DNA from: Ignavibacteriota bacterium
Lineage (GTDB): Bacteria > Bacteroidota > Ignavibacteria > Kapaibacteriales > UBA2268
DNA length: 64,000 nucleotides
Direction of reading: 5' to 3'
Assembly: GCA_019637995.1 (NCBI GenBank)
Contig: JAHBUQ010000001.1
Coordinates: 558,001 to 622,000 of the forward strand
Part shown: positions 33,806-42,250 of the stretch, piece after piece
Position numbering within the stretch: position 1 is the first letter of the stretch
Layout of the letters: the number at the start of each line of letters is the position of its first letter
The notes under the pieces: generated by a model
What the model was told of the DNA's origin: nothing
What the model saw: the letters and a program-made list of their open reading frames with translations, nothing else
Database searches by the model: none
Position numbers and translations under genes: made by a program

Positions 33806-33962
33806 AAAAAGTCGTCAACCTCCAATTCACCCAAAATCACCCTCTAATGACGACTTCTGTATTCATCTGTGTTTTCCGGTTGTCAAGGAACAATTTACAT
33901 CCAAAATTTTATATACAATTCTCAAATATTTACGAACTCGACGACTATTGATTTAGATAACA

Positions 33963-34229
33963 TCAGATAAAATTAGATGTTAAGCCAGATTTATCAACTC
34001 CATAAATTTTCTTGTCAAGATATTTATTACTCTGCATACTGAACAAAATTATAGAATCCTCCTCTTTTTTCATCAGCTTTTTTGCAACACCCATCATTTC
34101 ATCAAACTGTCCTTTTGTAAGTTCGCCTTCAAAAACAGAGTTCTGAATCCAGTTTAGATATTGCCTGAAATGTTTCAGCATTTTGCCAACACGTTTTTCA
34201 CCTACGTCATAGACTAATATGCAGTACAT
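33963..34229 (-). CDS. cas2: CRISPR adaptation endonuclease Cas2
   Basis: Small Cas2 subunit (88 aa) of the Cas1-Cas2 spacer integrase. It begins MYCILVYDVGEKRVGK, the first beta strand with the conserved Asp of the Cas2 ferredoxin fold, followed by RQYLNWIQNSVFEGEL and DSIILFSM. A start 13 codons upstream is possible in frame, but this ATG follows the cas1 stop by one base and sits at the usual Cas2 N-terminus. It is the last gene of the operon and directly borders the leader. Confidence 0.93.
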   Translation of the reverse strand: MYCILVYDVGEKRVGKMLKHFRQYLNWIQNSVFEGELTKGQFDEMMGVAKKLMKKEEDSIILFSMQSNKYLDKKIYGVDKSGLTSNFI

Positions 34230-34230
34230 T

Positions 34231-35304
34231 TCACCACCATATCTTAAATGGTTCGTATTCCGTATCACCTATCAGGTGCTTTATCAACTTGTAGCATTCC
34301 AACCGTATAATGCGTCTGTAAGATATTTCTTTCTGAAGTTTCCTGTGCTTAATCGTCGTTTTCAGCTTTTCGTCGTACTCCTGCACAAACGCTTTACGTG
34401 CAGTATCTTTAAGATAATATCCGTTCAGACGACTCTCGAAATCCTTTGTTTGAATCTGCCTGTTATTAATCATTTTAAAAATTAGTCTGTCTGCAAATAA
34501 CGGCTTAAATATTTCAGCAATATCAAGTGCAAGCGAAAATCTTCTGTCTCCCGGTTCGTGCAGAAATGATATAGTCGGGTTCAACTGCGTTCTGTAAATT
34601 TCCGATAAAACCGTAGTATAGACCATCATATTTGAAAATGAAATCAACGCATTCAATGGATTTGAAGGAGGGTTATATTTCCTCGAAATCAGCTCAAATT
34701 CCTTACCAAGAATCTCCTCAAATCCCGTATAGTAAACCTTCCTGATATTACCTTCAATGCCCATCAGTTGCTCAATACTCGTCGCAGAAGGAATGTCCAT
34801 TGCCAAACCTTCCATCGTATCAATCTGTGCCTGCAAATCCTTATTTCTGGTATTATAATACTTGAGATTTTTACTTAAATTAAACGCCGCACCCTCAATA
34901 AATTTGCGTGCTATTTCCAGACGTTTGCTAATACTTGAATAATGTTTTACCTGATTAACAAGCAAAGAGCCGCTTAACAAATATTCCTTCGGATAATAAG
35001 TCCCCGAATAAAATCCATAATAATTAAAAAAATGAATAGGAATCTTATTTGCTGAGCAGAAATCAAGGAATTTGGTATTAAATGATGCCTCCGTCATAAT
35101 ATAGAATGAATCAATATCCTGAACAGGTAATACTATTTTATTTGTAGGTAGTGATTCCGCCATATCCGAATCAACCGAAAGCAAAACTTCATTCTGCAAA
35201 TTTTCATCATCCTGTGGCTCTACATTTTTGAACGGCACATAAAAAACCGTATTTTCTTTGCGTTTCAATTTACCCGGTGTAAAAATATAGTACATTCTTT
35301 TCAT
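34231..35304 (-). CDS. cas1: CRISPR integrase Cas1
   Basis: Cas1 of 357 aa, the catalytic subunit that inserts new spacers at the leader-repeat junction. Conserved active-site residues are seen in order: Glu in MGIEGNIRKVYY (about 184), His in NPTISFLHEPGDRRF (about 253) and Asp in SLALDIAEIFKPL (about 264-268). The N-terminal beta domain begins MYYIFTPGKLKRKENT. Length is typical of type I Cas1. It follows cas4 by one base and precedes cas2 by one base, forming an adaptation block. Confidence 0.96.
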   Translation of the reverse strand: MKRMYYIFTPGKLKRKENTVFYVPFKNVEPQDDENLQNEVLLSVDSDMAESLPTNKIVLPVQDIDSFYIMTEASFNTKFLDFCSANKIPIHFFNYYGFYSGTYYPKEYLLSGSLLVNQVKHYSSISKRLEIARKFIEGAAFNLSKNLKYYNTRNKDLQAQIDTMEGLAMDIPSATSIEQLMGIEGNIRKVYYTGFEEILGKEFELISRKYNPPSNPLNALISFSNMMVYTTVLSEIYRTQLNPTISFLHEPGDRRFSLALDIAEIFKPLFADRLIFKMINNRQIQTKDFESRLNGYYLKDTARKAFVQEYDEKLKTTIKHRKLQKEISYRRIIRLECYKLIKHLIGDTEYEPFKIWW

Positions 35305-35305
35305 A

Positions 35306-35809
35306 TCACACCCAGCATAAATCGTTATACGAACACTTCTTACATATTTTCATCGGCTTCTCCACTTTAGGTGCAAAAGGTAAATTCTTCACAACCTCAA
35401 TTTCATCAATAATTTTTTCGATATAAACCACATCATCATCAGTTAGCATAACCTGTTCTTTTTTACGCAATTTCGGGTAATTAATTTCGCCTGTAAACTC
35501 ACCGATATTATTTTTCCTGAAATAATACAGATAATATTTCAGTTGCCAGAGGTGCGCCTCCTCGACCTTATCCGACTTTTTAACTTCGTGAATAACCTTA
35601 TTATTCAAATCGAGCCAATCCACCTTAATCCCTTCAAACTCATATTCTTTTTTCTCATAAGAATAAGAATTTTCGTGCATAATCTTACCTTGAAGCACAA
35701 GGTCTGATTCCTGCTCGCACTGGATATGGTTAGCAAACAGCCACAACTTCCTCTTACACACGAAGAAGTAGTTAAGCTGGGTCCCTGTTATGTGGATTTG
35801 TTGTGTCAT
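35306..35809 (-). CDS. cas4: CRISPR-associated exonuclease Cas4
   Basis: Cas4 (167 aa from this ATG), a RecB-like iron-sulfur nuclease that trims and orients prespacers. It shows the N-terminal Cys in NYFFVCKRKLWLF, the nuclease residues in KVDWLDLNNKVIHEVKKS (Asp and Glu-x-Lys) and the C-terminal cluster CKKCSYNDLCWV. The frame is open nine codons further upstream, but that extension would run through the hairpin at 35823-35841, so MTQQIHITG at 35809 is preferred. It is one base from cas1. Confidence 0.93.
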   Translation of the reverse strand: MTQQIHITGTQLNYFFVCKRKLWLFANHIQCEQESDLVLQGKIMHENSYSYEKKEYEFEGIKVDWLDLNNKVIHEVKKSDKVEEAHLWQLKYYLYYFRKNNIGEFTGEINYPKLRKKEQVMLTDDDVVYIEKIIDEIEVVKNLPFAPKVEKPMKICKKCSYNDLCWV

Positions 35810-35814
35810 AATGG

Positions 35815-35841
35815 AAAAATCAGGGCTGCTCATCACAGCCC
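35815..35841 (-). terminator. Attenuator-like hairpin between cas7 and cas4
   Basis: On the minus strand GGGCTG (35841-35836) pairs with CAGCCC (35828-35823), followed by TGATTTTT. It fills the 41-bp gap between the interference genes and the adaptation genes and could lower expression of cas4-cas1-cas2. Confidence 0.5.
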
Positions 35842-35850
35842 CGTGAATAA

Positions 35851-36939
35851 TTAATCTAAATACTTTTGATTCACATAGTCATATTTGTTCAGGTAATCAA
35901 TTATGTACTGTTTTGCTTTGTCAAGGGCATCTGAACTGCCTGCGAATCCGGGAATTATTGATGAAACCAGTGGTGTCTGAAATATTTCAGCACCTGAATT
36001 TTCATCAATTACCGGATTGGCAGTGGGTCTTTCCGTAGTGTCGCTTAGTTCACCACGAATTGCAAATGCAACTTTATTGGCATTATCGCTCATAGCAATA
36101 GCAATTGTTTCCATTAAAGAAAAAGTTCTTGCCTGATTGGAAGTTATCCTCCAGTTAATTATAGCGTGAGCAAGTGATTCGATAATTTCTTTCCTTTTTT
36201 CATCCGGACACAACAGGCATTTGCCGAACACATTGCTTGTTTCAACCCAGCCGTCTCCTTTTAATTTCTCTTCAATCTCAGGGAATAATTCCGGTTCATA
36301 CTTGTTAGTTGAAACGCAGAAAAGTGTGCGTAAGTCAATAGCAATATCATAAACGAATAAGCCGGAAGTTCTTTTCTGGTCTTGAATGAATGCTCTGTTT
36401 GGAAGACTTCGGTGATTTTCAGTCAGCCATTTATCAAGCTCCTCTTTTTCGATTAATACTCTTTTGGAATTTTCAACTTTATAAACATTAACAACATGAT
36501 GTTCCGGGTATTGCGTTCTGTCGAAAGTCAAATTTTCAGTTGGTGATTCAATACCTCCCAACAAAGGATGGATTGGTCTCATTGCAGATATAGAAAGCGG
36601 GCTTCTTCGTTTGACTGTAAATGCACCTGATTCTGCTTTCATATAACCGCCAAGTAACTGGTCTGCAAAAGACGGGTCACAAGGTGAGTGTGGCTCTTTT
36701 TGTTTTGCTGCTTCTTTATCTTTTTTGCCATAATTTTCAATTTCCCAATTGAAAGTAATAGCTGCAAATGGTAAATTCAAGGCATCAAGAATTGAGCGTT
36801 TTACTTGTTGTCCGCTTGAATATGCTTGTTTATACCCAAATTGCGGGTCGTAATAAAATTTCTGTCCGTCATTGACAGCAAAAACAGTGTGGTCAACTTT
36901 TCTTAGACCACGAATGTAAAGATATGGATTTCTCTTCAT
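35851..36939 (-). CDS. cas7: Cascade backbone protein Cas7 (Cst2/DevR-like)
   Basis: A 362-aa Cas7, the repeated subunit that coats the crRNA spacer in the type I-B Cascade complex. It opens with YLYIRGLRKVDHTVFAVNDG and contains QAYSSGQQVKRSILDALN, RRSPLSISAMRPIHPLL and NRAFIQDQKRTSGLFVYDI, a pattern I know from DevR/Cst2-type Cas7 proteins. It lies between cas8 (5-bp gap) and cas4. Cas7 identity is firm; the exact sub-family name is from memory. Confidence 0.9.
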   Translation of the reverse strand: MKRNPYLYIRGLRKVDHTVFAVNDGQKFYYDPQFGYKQAYSSGQQVKRSILDALNLPFAAITFNWEIENYGKKDKEAAKQKEPHSPCDPSFADQLLGGYMKAESGAFTVKRRSPLSISAMRPIHPLLGGIESPTENLTFDRTQYPEHHVVNVYKVENSKRVLIEKEELDKWLTENHRSLPNRAFIQDQKRTSGLFVYDIAIDLRTLFCVSTNKYEPELFPEIEEKLKGDGWVETSNVFGKCLLCPDEKRKEIIESLAHAIINWRITSNQARTFSLMETIAIAMSDNANKVAFAIRGELSDTTERPTANPVIDENSGAEIFQTPLVSSIIPGFAGSSDALDKAKQYIIDYLNKYDYVNQKYLD

Positions 36940-36944
36940 TAAAA

Positions 36945-38258
36945 CTACTCCTTATTGTTTAAAATTGAATATTCAAATTTGATTAATGTAATGAATAACG
37001 GAAAATTATCACGTGGCATCAGAATTGCTTCTTCAGCCATTTTTCTTAAAATGTCAGAATTGGCATTATCAACGAGATTTGTAATATTATCAACAAATTG
37101 TTTTGATGTTTTACTATCAAAAATATCTTTAACAAATTGCTGTTGCGTTGATTTTGCCCGTCCTTCCGAAGTCTGTTTTTTCTCTACTGAATTTTTCAGT
37201 AGTTTTGCAAATTCTCTTGATAAATCAAGAAGTTCTTTTTTGTTCAACATAGCTATAATCCATAATTTATAAATAGGAAAGTTATCTTCTTTTTGAATAT
37301 TAATATCATTACCTTTAGAATAATCAAAAGAACCTTTCGGTAAATAATTTCTCAACCCTCTTGGTTCGATTGACTTTAAACCTATTGTTCCCTGCATACA
37401 TGCCTGCTTAAAAGAGTAAAAAGGTAAAAGTCTTTCAATCTGATTATCACTTAATACAGTATCCTTTTCATTGATAAATATCATATCCCGCAGTTCATAA
37501 AGTTCGTAAATTTCATTGAGGAAGAATGAAATCATACCAACTGTTGTGTTTGTTTGTGATAATACATAGACATAGGAAAAAATAGTATCATTCTTATACT
37601 TTTTTGAAAGCTCAAAAATTAATTCTGTCCATTGAATTGTCTGAATAGCAAGTTTACCTAATGTAATTTCAACTTCGACGGAACTTGCATTAAACTCACA
37701 ATTTCCTGCATTTAACATTTGCTTCAAATAATTTCCGTTCCATGTCTCAATTTGCTTATCCTTCAATCCCGGAGTTTGTTTAATAAATTCACCGTATAAA
37801 CTCCAACCCTGATACAACAATAAGAGAATTTCCCTTTTATCAATCAGGTTTGCAATTCCACCTTTTACACTTACTGCCAATGCCTGACCAATCCATGATA
37901 AGTATGCTTCTTCAGATACCTGAATAATTTTTAAATCACTAATTTGTCCTGATGTAGTAGCAGAAGAATCACTTGAACCGGAACCAACTAAAATATCACC
38001 ACCAAAATCTCCGGATAATATTTTCTTTTTGAATCTTGCTAACTGAGCTTTTGTTCGAGTTCCATGAAGCTCTTTGTCTGCATCCGAAACTTTTTGGAAA
38101 AATGGGGAATTTCCTACATGCATCAGATGCCTTTCATCATCAAAGAAAATAGGGAACATCACTTCATCAAAAAACTGCTCGGCTGAATAATTTTGAGGTT
38201 TGGAATATTCTTCCTTATAATATTCAAGAAATTTCTTGCCGATATAACTTGTGTACAT
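36945..38258 (-). CDS. cas8: Type I-B large Cascade subunit Cas8
   Basis: A 437-aa protein placed between cas3 and cas7, the expected slot and size for the Cas8 large subunit that recognises the PAM and recruits Cas3. It begins MYTSYIGKKFLEYY and includes FFDEVMFPIFFDDERHLMHV, which recalls the Cas8 group of Leptospira and Porphyromonas type I-B loci. There is no CxxC zinc motif. A low-complexity Gly/Ser stretch lies near residues 112-125. Assignment rests on context plus these resemblances. Confidence 0.78.
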   Translation of the reverse strand: MYTSYIGKKFLEYYKEEYSKPQNYSAEQFFDEVMFPIFFDDERHLMHVGNSPFFQKVSDADKELHGTRTKAQLARFKKKILSGDFGGDILVGSGSSDSSATTSGQISDLKIIQVSEEAYLSWIGQALAVSVKGGIANLIDKREILLLLYQGWSLYGEFIKQTPGLKDKQIETWNGNYLKQMLNAGNCEFNASSVEVEITLGKLAIQTIQWTELIFELSKKYKNDTIFSYVYVLSQTNTTVGMISFFLNEIYELYELRDMIFINEKDTVLSDNQIERLLPFYSFKQACMQGTIGLKSIEPRGLRNYLPKGSFDYSKGNDINIQKEDNFPIYKLWIIAMLNKKELLDLSREFAKLLKNSVEKKQTSEGRAKSTQQQFVKDIFDSKTSKQFVDNITNLVDNANSDILRKMAEEAILMPRDNFPLFITLIKFEYSILNNKE

Positions 38259-38270
38259 AATTAATTCCTT

Positions 38271-40433
38271 TTAAATTATATTACTAATTTCTTTCATTTC
38301 TAATCCGTATTTCAGATGTTCTTCTTCCAATTGCGGAATAACAAAAGGATAAGAACCAACTTTAAGTTGCTCATATTTGTTTTTGCTGTATAATACACTT
38401 TTCAAACTTACCGGAATTTCATATTTAATCTTATCAAAATGATTGGCATTAATATAATTATTACGGTCTGATTCAAGAATGCAAACTGCTCCTTCAATTT
38501 CAAGTAATTCTATCAAAACAGACTTTTTATTATCTGTAAGTTCTTTTAAAACAAAATTCCCATTTCTGAATATCAGGTGCATATCAATTTTTTTAATATC
38601 AAACTCAGGATAAACCTTGTCAATCAAACCCTGAATTTCAGATTCTTTTAATAGTGATAAATTGTCCGGCAGAACATCATAACTATTAAATACAGTATCT
38701 TTTGGGTAAGGTAAAGTTGATTCTTCATCAAGAAATATATGGATAGGTTTGTAAGTTCTCGAAAGTTCATCAAGGGCGCTTATATTTCTTCTTCTGTTTA
38801 CTCTACCAAACCGTTGAATTAAACTGTCAATTGGAGCTGCTTGAGTAATCATTCTGTCAAAGCTAATATCCAGACTTACTTCAACAACTTGTGTAGAAAT
38901 TACGATGCAAGGTTTCAAACCCTCGCAATTATAACCACCATCATATTTATCTTTTAATTCTTTCTCCAAATATTCACGGTCTTTTCTTCTAAATCTACTG
39001 TGAATAAGCATTTTTGGAATATCGGGAAATTGATTTTCAATTTCTTTAAATAAATTTTGTGCTTCTTTAACTGTATTAACAACAATCAATAGTTTTTCAT
39101 TATTATTAACAGACTGTTCAATAATATTATTGGTTAAGTCTTTATCTTTATACTTTGTTATTAAATGTCTGTCAAAAGTTTCAATCTGCTTTTTACTCAA
39201 ACATACTTCAAAAACATTATCTTTTCCTCCGAGAATTTCAAGCAAATGCTCATATAAGGCATACGGCATAGTAGCGGTGCCGATATGGATTCTGCATTCA
39301 AGCAATTTAAGCATTTTTACAATTTCAATAACCATTGAGCGGCTAACGTCTGAGTATGTGTGAATTTCATCAAGAATTACATCACATCCTTTTAAATCCA
39401 GCATTACAGATTCATAACCGGATGTCCCGAAAATAATTGCTGCTAACTGATGCGGAGTTAATACCTTAATTGATGAACCTACTAATGGTTGCAGAATTTG
39501 TTCTTCAACTGTATTACCTGCAATAACTTTAGATGTGGAATGTAACAATCTTATATCCGGATTATCCGGGTCAAATTCTTTAAACCTTTGCCACATAGCA
39601 TTAATTGATGCCTGAAAAGGTAAAGTATAAAAAACTCTACCCTGAGTTCTTTTCATCAAAAAATCTGTTTTGCCCGCTCCAGTTGGAGCAACTACAAGAG
39701 TATGCTTTCTGTTGTCATTCACATCAACAACGGATAATGGGAAAAGTTCCGACTTTCTTTTATCATCAAAATACTTATTTAAAGATGGTTTGTAAAAAGT
39801 ATAATTAAGATATTGCTTAGTACTAAAAGAAAAAGCTGATGCAAAATGGTCAGCCGCTTTCAGCAATCCACGATAAAAAGATGGAGAGTTTTGTTTATTT
39901 CTGCAATAATTAACTGTGTAATTTATTGATTTTTTTGCATCATCATAGCTAATATCAATAATCTTTAACCCAAAGTGATTCAGAATTTCAATCCCGAACA
40001 TTTTCCAATTTTCCCAATCCTCTAAATGATTATCAATAAAATATCTGTCATTAGTTTTTATATCAAGAATTCCCCTTTTTCTAATGTCATTCTCTATAGG
40101 TTTGTGGTGAGCTACCACCATATCAATAACTCTATCCCAATACTGATTTGGTATTGCAGGTAAAAAAGCTAATGAAGAAATTTCATGCCTGTGTTTATAC
40201 TCTGTAAAATCAAAATCATCATTCTTATCTGCTGAAATTGCTTTTTGAAAATATGGATGTGCTTTCCCTAAATCATGAATTATTGCACCATATATTACTG
40301 CTTCTTTGTCAAATTCATAATCAAAGTTTTCAGCAAAGTATAAAGCTGCATTAGCAACCTGTATTGTATGGTCAAGTAGCGTTACAGAACCATATTCAAC
40401 ACTTTTAGCTAAAATATTTGAAATATCAGTCAT
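38271..40433 (-). CDS. cas3: CRISPR helicase-nuclease Cas3
   Basis: Cas3 (720 aa), the processive target-DNA nuclease of type I systems, with an N-terminal HD nuclease and a C-terminal superfamily 2 helicase. HD residues: LDHTIQVA, AIIHDLGKAHPYF and VAHHKPIE. Helicase motifs: VVAPTGAGKTDF (Walker A), VILDEIHTY (DExH), GTATMP (III), STQVVEVSLDIS (V) and QRFGRVNRR (VI). The start is set at the ATG in ATGACTGA, which overlaps the cas5 stop and implies translational coupling; a further 8 codons are open upstream. All catalytic motifs look intact. Confidence 0.95.
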   Translation of the reverse strand: MTDISNILAKSVEYGSVTLLDHTIQVANAALYFAENFDYEFDKEAVIYGAIIHDLGKAHPYFQKAISADKNDDFDFTEYKHRHEISSLAFLPAIPNQYWDRVIDMVVAHHKPIENDIRKRGILDIKTNDRYFIDNHLEDWENWKMFGIEILNHFGLKIIDISYDDAKKSINYTVNYCRNKQNSPSFYRGLLKAADHFASAFSFSTKQYLNYTFYKPSLNKYFDDKRKSELFPLSVVDVNDNRKHTLVVAPTGAGKTDFLMKRTQGRVFYTLPFQASINAMWQRFKEFDPDNPDIRLLHSTSKVIAGNTVEEQILQPLVGSSIKVLTPHQLAAIIFGTSGYESVMLDLKGCDVILDEIHTYSDVSRSMVIEIVKMLKLLECRIHIGTATMPYALYEHLLEILGGKDNVFEVCLSKKQIETFDRHLITKYKDKDLTNNIIEQSVNNNEKLLIVVNTVKEAQNLFKEIENQFPDIPKMLIHSRFRRKDREYLEKELKDKYDGGYNCEGLKPCIVISTQVVEVSLDISFDRMITQAAPIDSLIQRFGRVNRRRNISALDELSRTYKPIHIFLDEESTLPYPKDTVFNSYDVLPDNLSLLKESEIQGLIDKVYPEFDIKKIDMHLIFRNGNFVLKELTDNKKSVLIELLEIEGAVCILESDRNNYINANHFDKIKYEIPVSLKSVLYSKNKYEQLKVGSYPFVIPQLEEEHLKYGLEMKEISNII

Positions 40434-40989
40434 TTGTATATCCGGTTGGATTTCCAAACACCTTCAACAATCCATACATATCACTACCATTAAATCGGTT
40501 GAACCCAACCTTGAATCCATCCGATTCATTGGTAAACATTAATTCAAACCCATTTATCTTATCAAATTCATCAATTGATAACTCCGATAATTCTACAGGA
40601 AACATCAAGTCCTCATTCCTGACAAGACAAATTGTTTGCGAATAAGCAATTTCTGCATCAGCTTGACTTTTAAATGCTAAATGCATAACCGGATTAATCA
40701 TTACTCCACGAGTAATTATACTTTTGTTCTTTTGATAGGGATTTGATTTTTGTTTAAGTCCTTTCGACCATGTAACTTCTTGCTGAAAATCAAGTCCCGT
40801 GTAGCTTAGTCTGTGTCTGGCTATTCTTTTAATTCCCTTTTCATTCAACAATTCAGGGAAAAGTTTCTTCTCAATACCTTCGACAATAGACGGTGTCAAA
40901 AATTGCTGACTAAACGTTTCACTATCTCTGACGGCAGTCCAGGGCTTAATATAACCAAACTGACCTGAATATTTCACAACGTAATACAT
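40426..40989 (-). CDS. cas5: Cascade subunit Cas5
   Basis: A 187-aa protein between cas6 and cas3. It has the size and context of Cas5, which caps the crRNA 5' handle. It starts YYVVKYSGQFGYIKPWTAVRDSET, like the first strand and following segment of Cas5 RAMP proteins, and contains YTGLDFQQEVTWSKG and KSIITRGVMINPVMHLAF. It is somewhat short for Cas5. The stop overlaps the cas3 ATG. Position upstream of cas3 and cas8, rather than after cas7, is unusual. Confidence 0.82.
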   Translation of the reverse strand: MYYVVKYSGQFGYIKPWTAVRDSETFSQQFLTPSIVEGIEKKLFPELLNEKGIKRIARHRLSYTGLDFQQEVTWSKGLKQKSNPYQKNKSIITRGVMINPVMHLAFKSQADAEIAYSQTICLVRNEDLMFPVELSELSIDEFDKINGFELMFTNESDGFKVGFNRFNGSDMYGLLKVFGNPTGYTND

Positions 40990-41002
40990 TTTTTTCTCCT
41001 TA

Positions 41003-41656
41003 TTAATTTAATGCTCCAAAACCTGAACCGGTACTATGACCTACACCAACATTCCAAGCAAACTTAATGGATTCAGGATTTCCTTCAATAATCACAGGAC
41101 ATAAATTCGCTCTGTTTTCTATTCCATTAATCTTGATGAGTTTTGTTTTTGGTTTGTGATAATCCCTGTTGAATTTTATAATAATGTCATCGTCAAGTTT
41201 TGCTTCTCTAAGCTTTCTTTGCATTGTTTTTGTCATAAGTTCATCGCACTTAGGATTATCTGAAATTAGGTGTTCCACTCCATTTTCGGTATAATTCCGA
41301 ACTAAAACCGGACTTGATACAGAAAATAATTCTTTGTTTGAAAAATCAGGAGTTTCTTTAATTGTAATATCAATTACTTTCATTCCAAAAATAAATTCAG
41401 AGTTCTTCAAAGCATTGAAAATTATTTTTTTTCCCAAATCTTCTTGCCAAAAACTTAAAAACCATATCGCACCTGACTTAAAAGATAAACCTTTCTTAGA
41501 ATTTTCACCACCTGAAAGCCAGCCAAATGAGTACAAGCTCATTTTGTCGTGATATTCGTTTTCTCCAAGCCAATTATGAAGTTTACCCAAAATATTATAT
41601 TGATAATCAAAGGGCAGTATTTCACTCGTTGATGAAAGTTTAAAATATAATCTCAT
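41003..41656 (-). CDS. cas6: crRNA-processing endoribonuclease Cas6
   Basis: Cas6 (217 aa) cuts the repeat RNA to leave the ATTGAAAT-type handle. It has the double-ferredoxin RAMP pattern: an N-terminal RLYFKLSS strand, YNILGKLHNWLG helix with His, and the C-terminal glycine-rich loop VGVGHSTGSGFGAL diagnostic of Cas6. It is the first gene of the operon, 13 bp before cas5, and is preceded by a well-formed promoter at 41788-41818 with a leader of about 125 nt. Confidence 0.93.
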   Translation of the reverse strand: MRLYFKLSSTSEILPFDYQYNILGKLHNWLGENEYHDKMSLYSFGWLSGGENSKKGLSFKSGAIWFLSFWQEDLGKKIIFNALKNSEFIFGMKVIDITIKETPDFSNKELFSVSSPVLVRNYTENGVEHLISDNPKCDELMTKTMQRKLREAKLDDDIIIKFNRDYHKPKTKLIKINGIENRANLCPVIIEGNPESIKFAWNVGVGHSTGSGFGALN

Positions 41657-41787
41657 AAAAATATATCCTTGTTATTTCAAAAATTTCTGATTAGCGAATT
41701 ATTAACAGGCAAATAATATTTTGCTTGTGATGGAGATAATATTACTTTTATTCTCATAAATAATCCAATTGTTATTCATTATCTCTA

Positions 41788-41818
41788 CAAAATTAGCAAA
41801 AAATTCCAGTACTTACAA
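41788..41818 (-). promoter_or_regulatory. Promoter of the cas operon
   Basis: On the minus strand TTG (41818-41816), a 20-bp spacer, then TAATTTTG (41795-41788): exact match to the Bacteroidota consensus. Element and spacing equal those of the crRNA promoter at 33752-33782. Confidence 0.65.
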
Positions 41819-41952
41819 AAAAAATCGAAAAATTACTTCTAATAAACCAACCTTTCCGCAAATTTTCGCTATTCATCAAGCAAATGCCTGTATTTCAAAT
41901 ATTTCTTGCCTGCAATTGATTTATAAATCAGACAATAGATAATCATCAAATA

Positions 41953-41989
41953 TCCTCCGAAAACCGCAACAGAAGCGATTTATGGAGGA
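41953..41989. other. Two-part hairpin upstream of the cas operon
   Basis: TCCTCC (41953-41958) pairs with GGAGGA (41984-41989); inside it CGC and GCG pair around a 7-nt AACAGAA loop, leaving a symmetric 6/6 internal loop. Its role is unknown; it could be a small structured RNA or an operator. The rest of 41819-42014 shows nothing else. Confidence 0.35.
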
Positions 41990-42014
41990 CGTAAATTTTC
42001 CTTTGAAAAAAAAA

Positions 42015-42054
42015 TTGAAAAAAAATCACTCTGAATTGTATAGTAAACAAGAAG
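42015..42054 (+). repeat. 40-bp direct repeat, left copy
   Basis: Begins TTGAAAAAAAATCACTCTG and ends AGTAAACAAGAAG. The right copy is at 46493-46532 with a single mismatch (T/A). Downstream of both copies comes a T-rich stretch and TTTTTTGG. In the right copy this is the region just before the zorA ATG. Confidence 0.85.
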
Positions 42055-42102
42055 AAATGCTATATCAATTTTTTTGGTGGTTAATCAAACACTGTTGATG
42101 TT

Positions 42103-42120
42103 ATAATATGACAATATTAT
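42103..42120. promoter_or_regulatory. Dyad, possible upstream activator site
   Basis: ATAATAT-GACA-ATATTAT, a perfect 7-bp dyad flanked by two GTTATAA direct repeats. Its centre is about 110 bp before the start site predicted from the sigma54-like element, the usual distance for enhancer-binding activators. Confidence 0.35.
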
Positions 42121-42196
42121 GTTATAAAATTACAGAATTTGTTGTTATTCATTTTTAAATATTGCCTAATTGTATATATATCAAGTGATTGAGTTT

Positions 42197-42213
42197 TTGG
42201 CACGACATTTTCA
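42197..42213 (+). promoter_or_regulatory. Candidate sigma54-type promoter
   Basis: TTGGCACGACATTTTCA matches the sigma54 pattern TTGGCACG-N4-TTGCW except that TTGC is TTTC. The -24 half is perfect and GG-N10 spacing is kept. It lies 38 bp before the first cassette gene, which is followed by a sigma54-type activator gene. Confidence 0.5.
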
Positions 42214-42250
42214 TTATAAATTCTATATTTATTAGTTTTTGGAAATTATA

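Larger units (their letters stand above)
33746..33962 (-). promoter_or_regulatory. CRISPR leader
   Basis: AT-rich 217 bp between the cas2 stop and the newest repeat. It contains the crRNA promoter, a terminator-like hairpin, an inverted repeat AAGTCGTCA (33809-33817) / TGACGACTT (33848-33856), and another GACGACT at 33940-33946. The repeated GACGACT motif could serve as an integration or regulatory site; that is inference. Confidence 0.8.

Noticed and set aside
34230..34268. Longer Cas2 start overlapping cas1 by 38 bp
   Set aside because: The extra 13 residues precede the conserved first strand YCILVYDV; the ATG at 34229 directly follows the cas1 stop.
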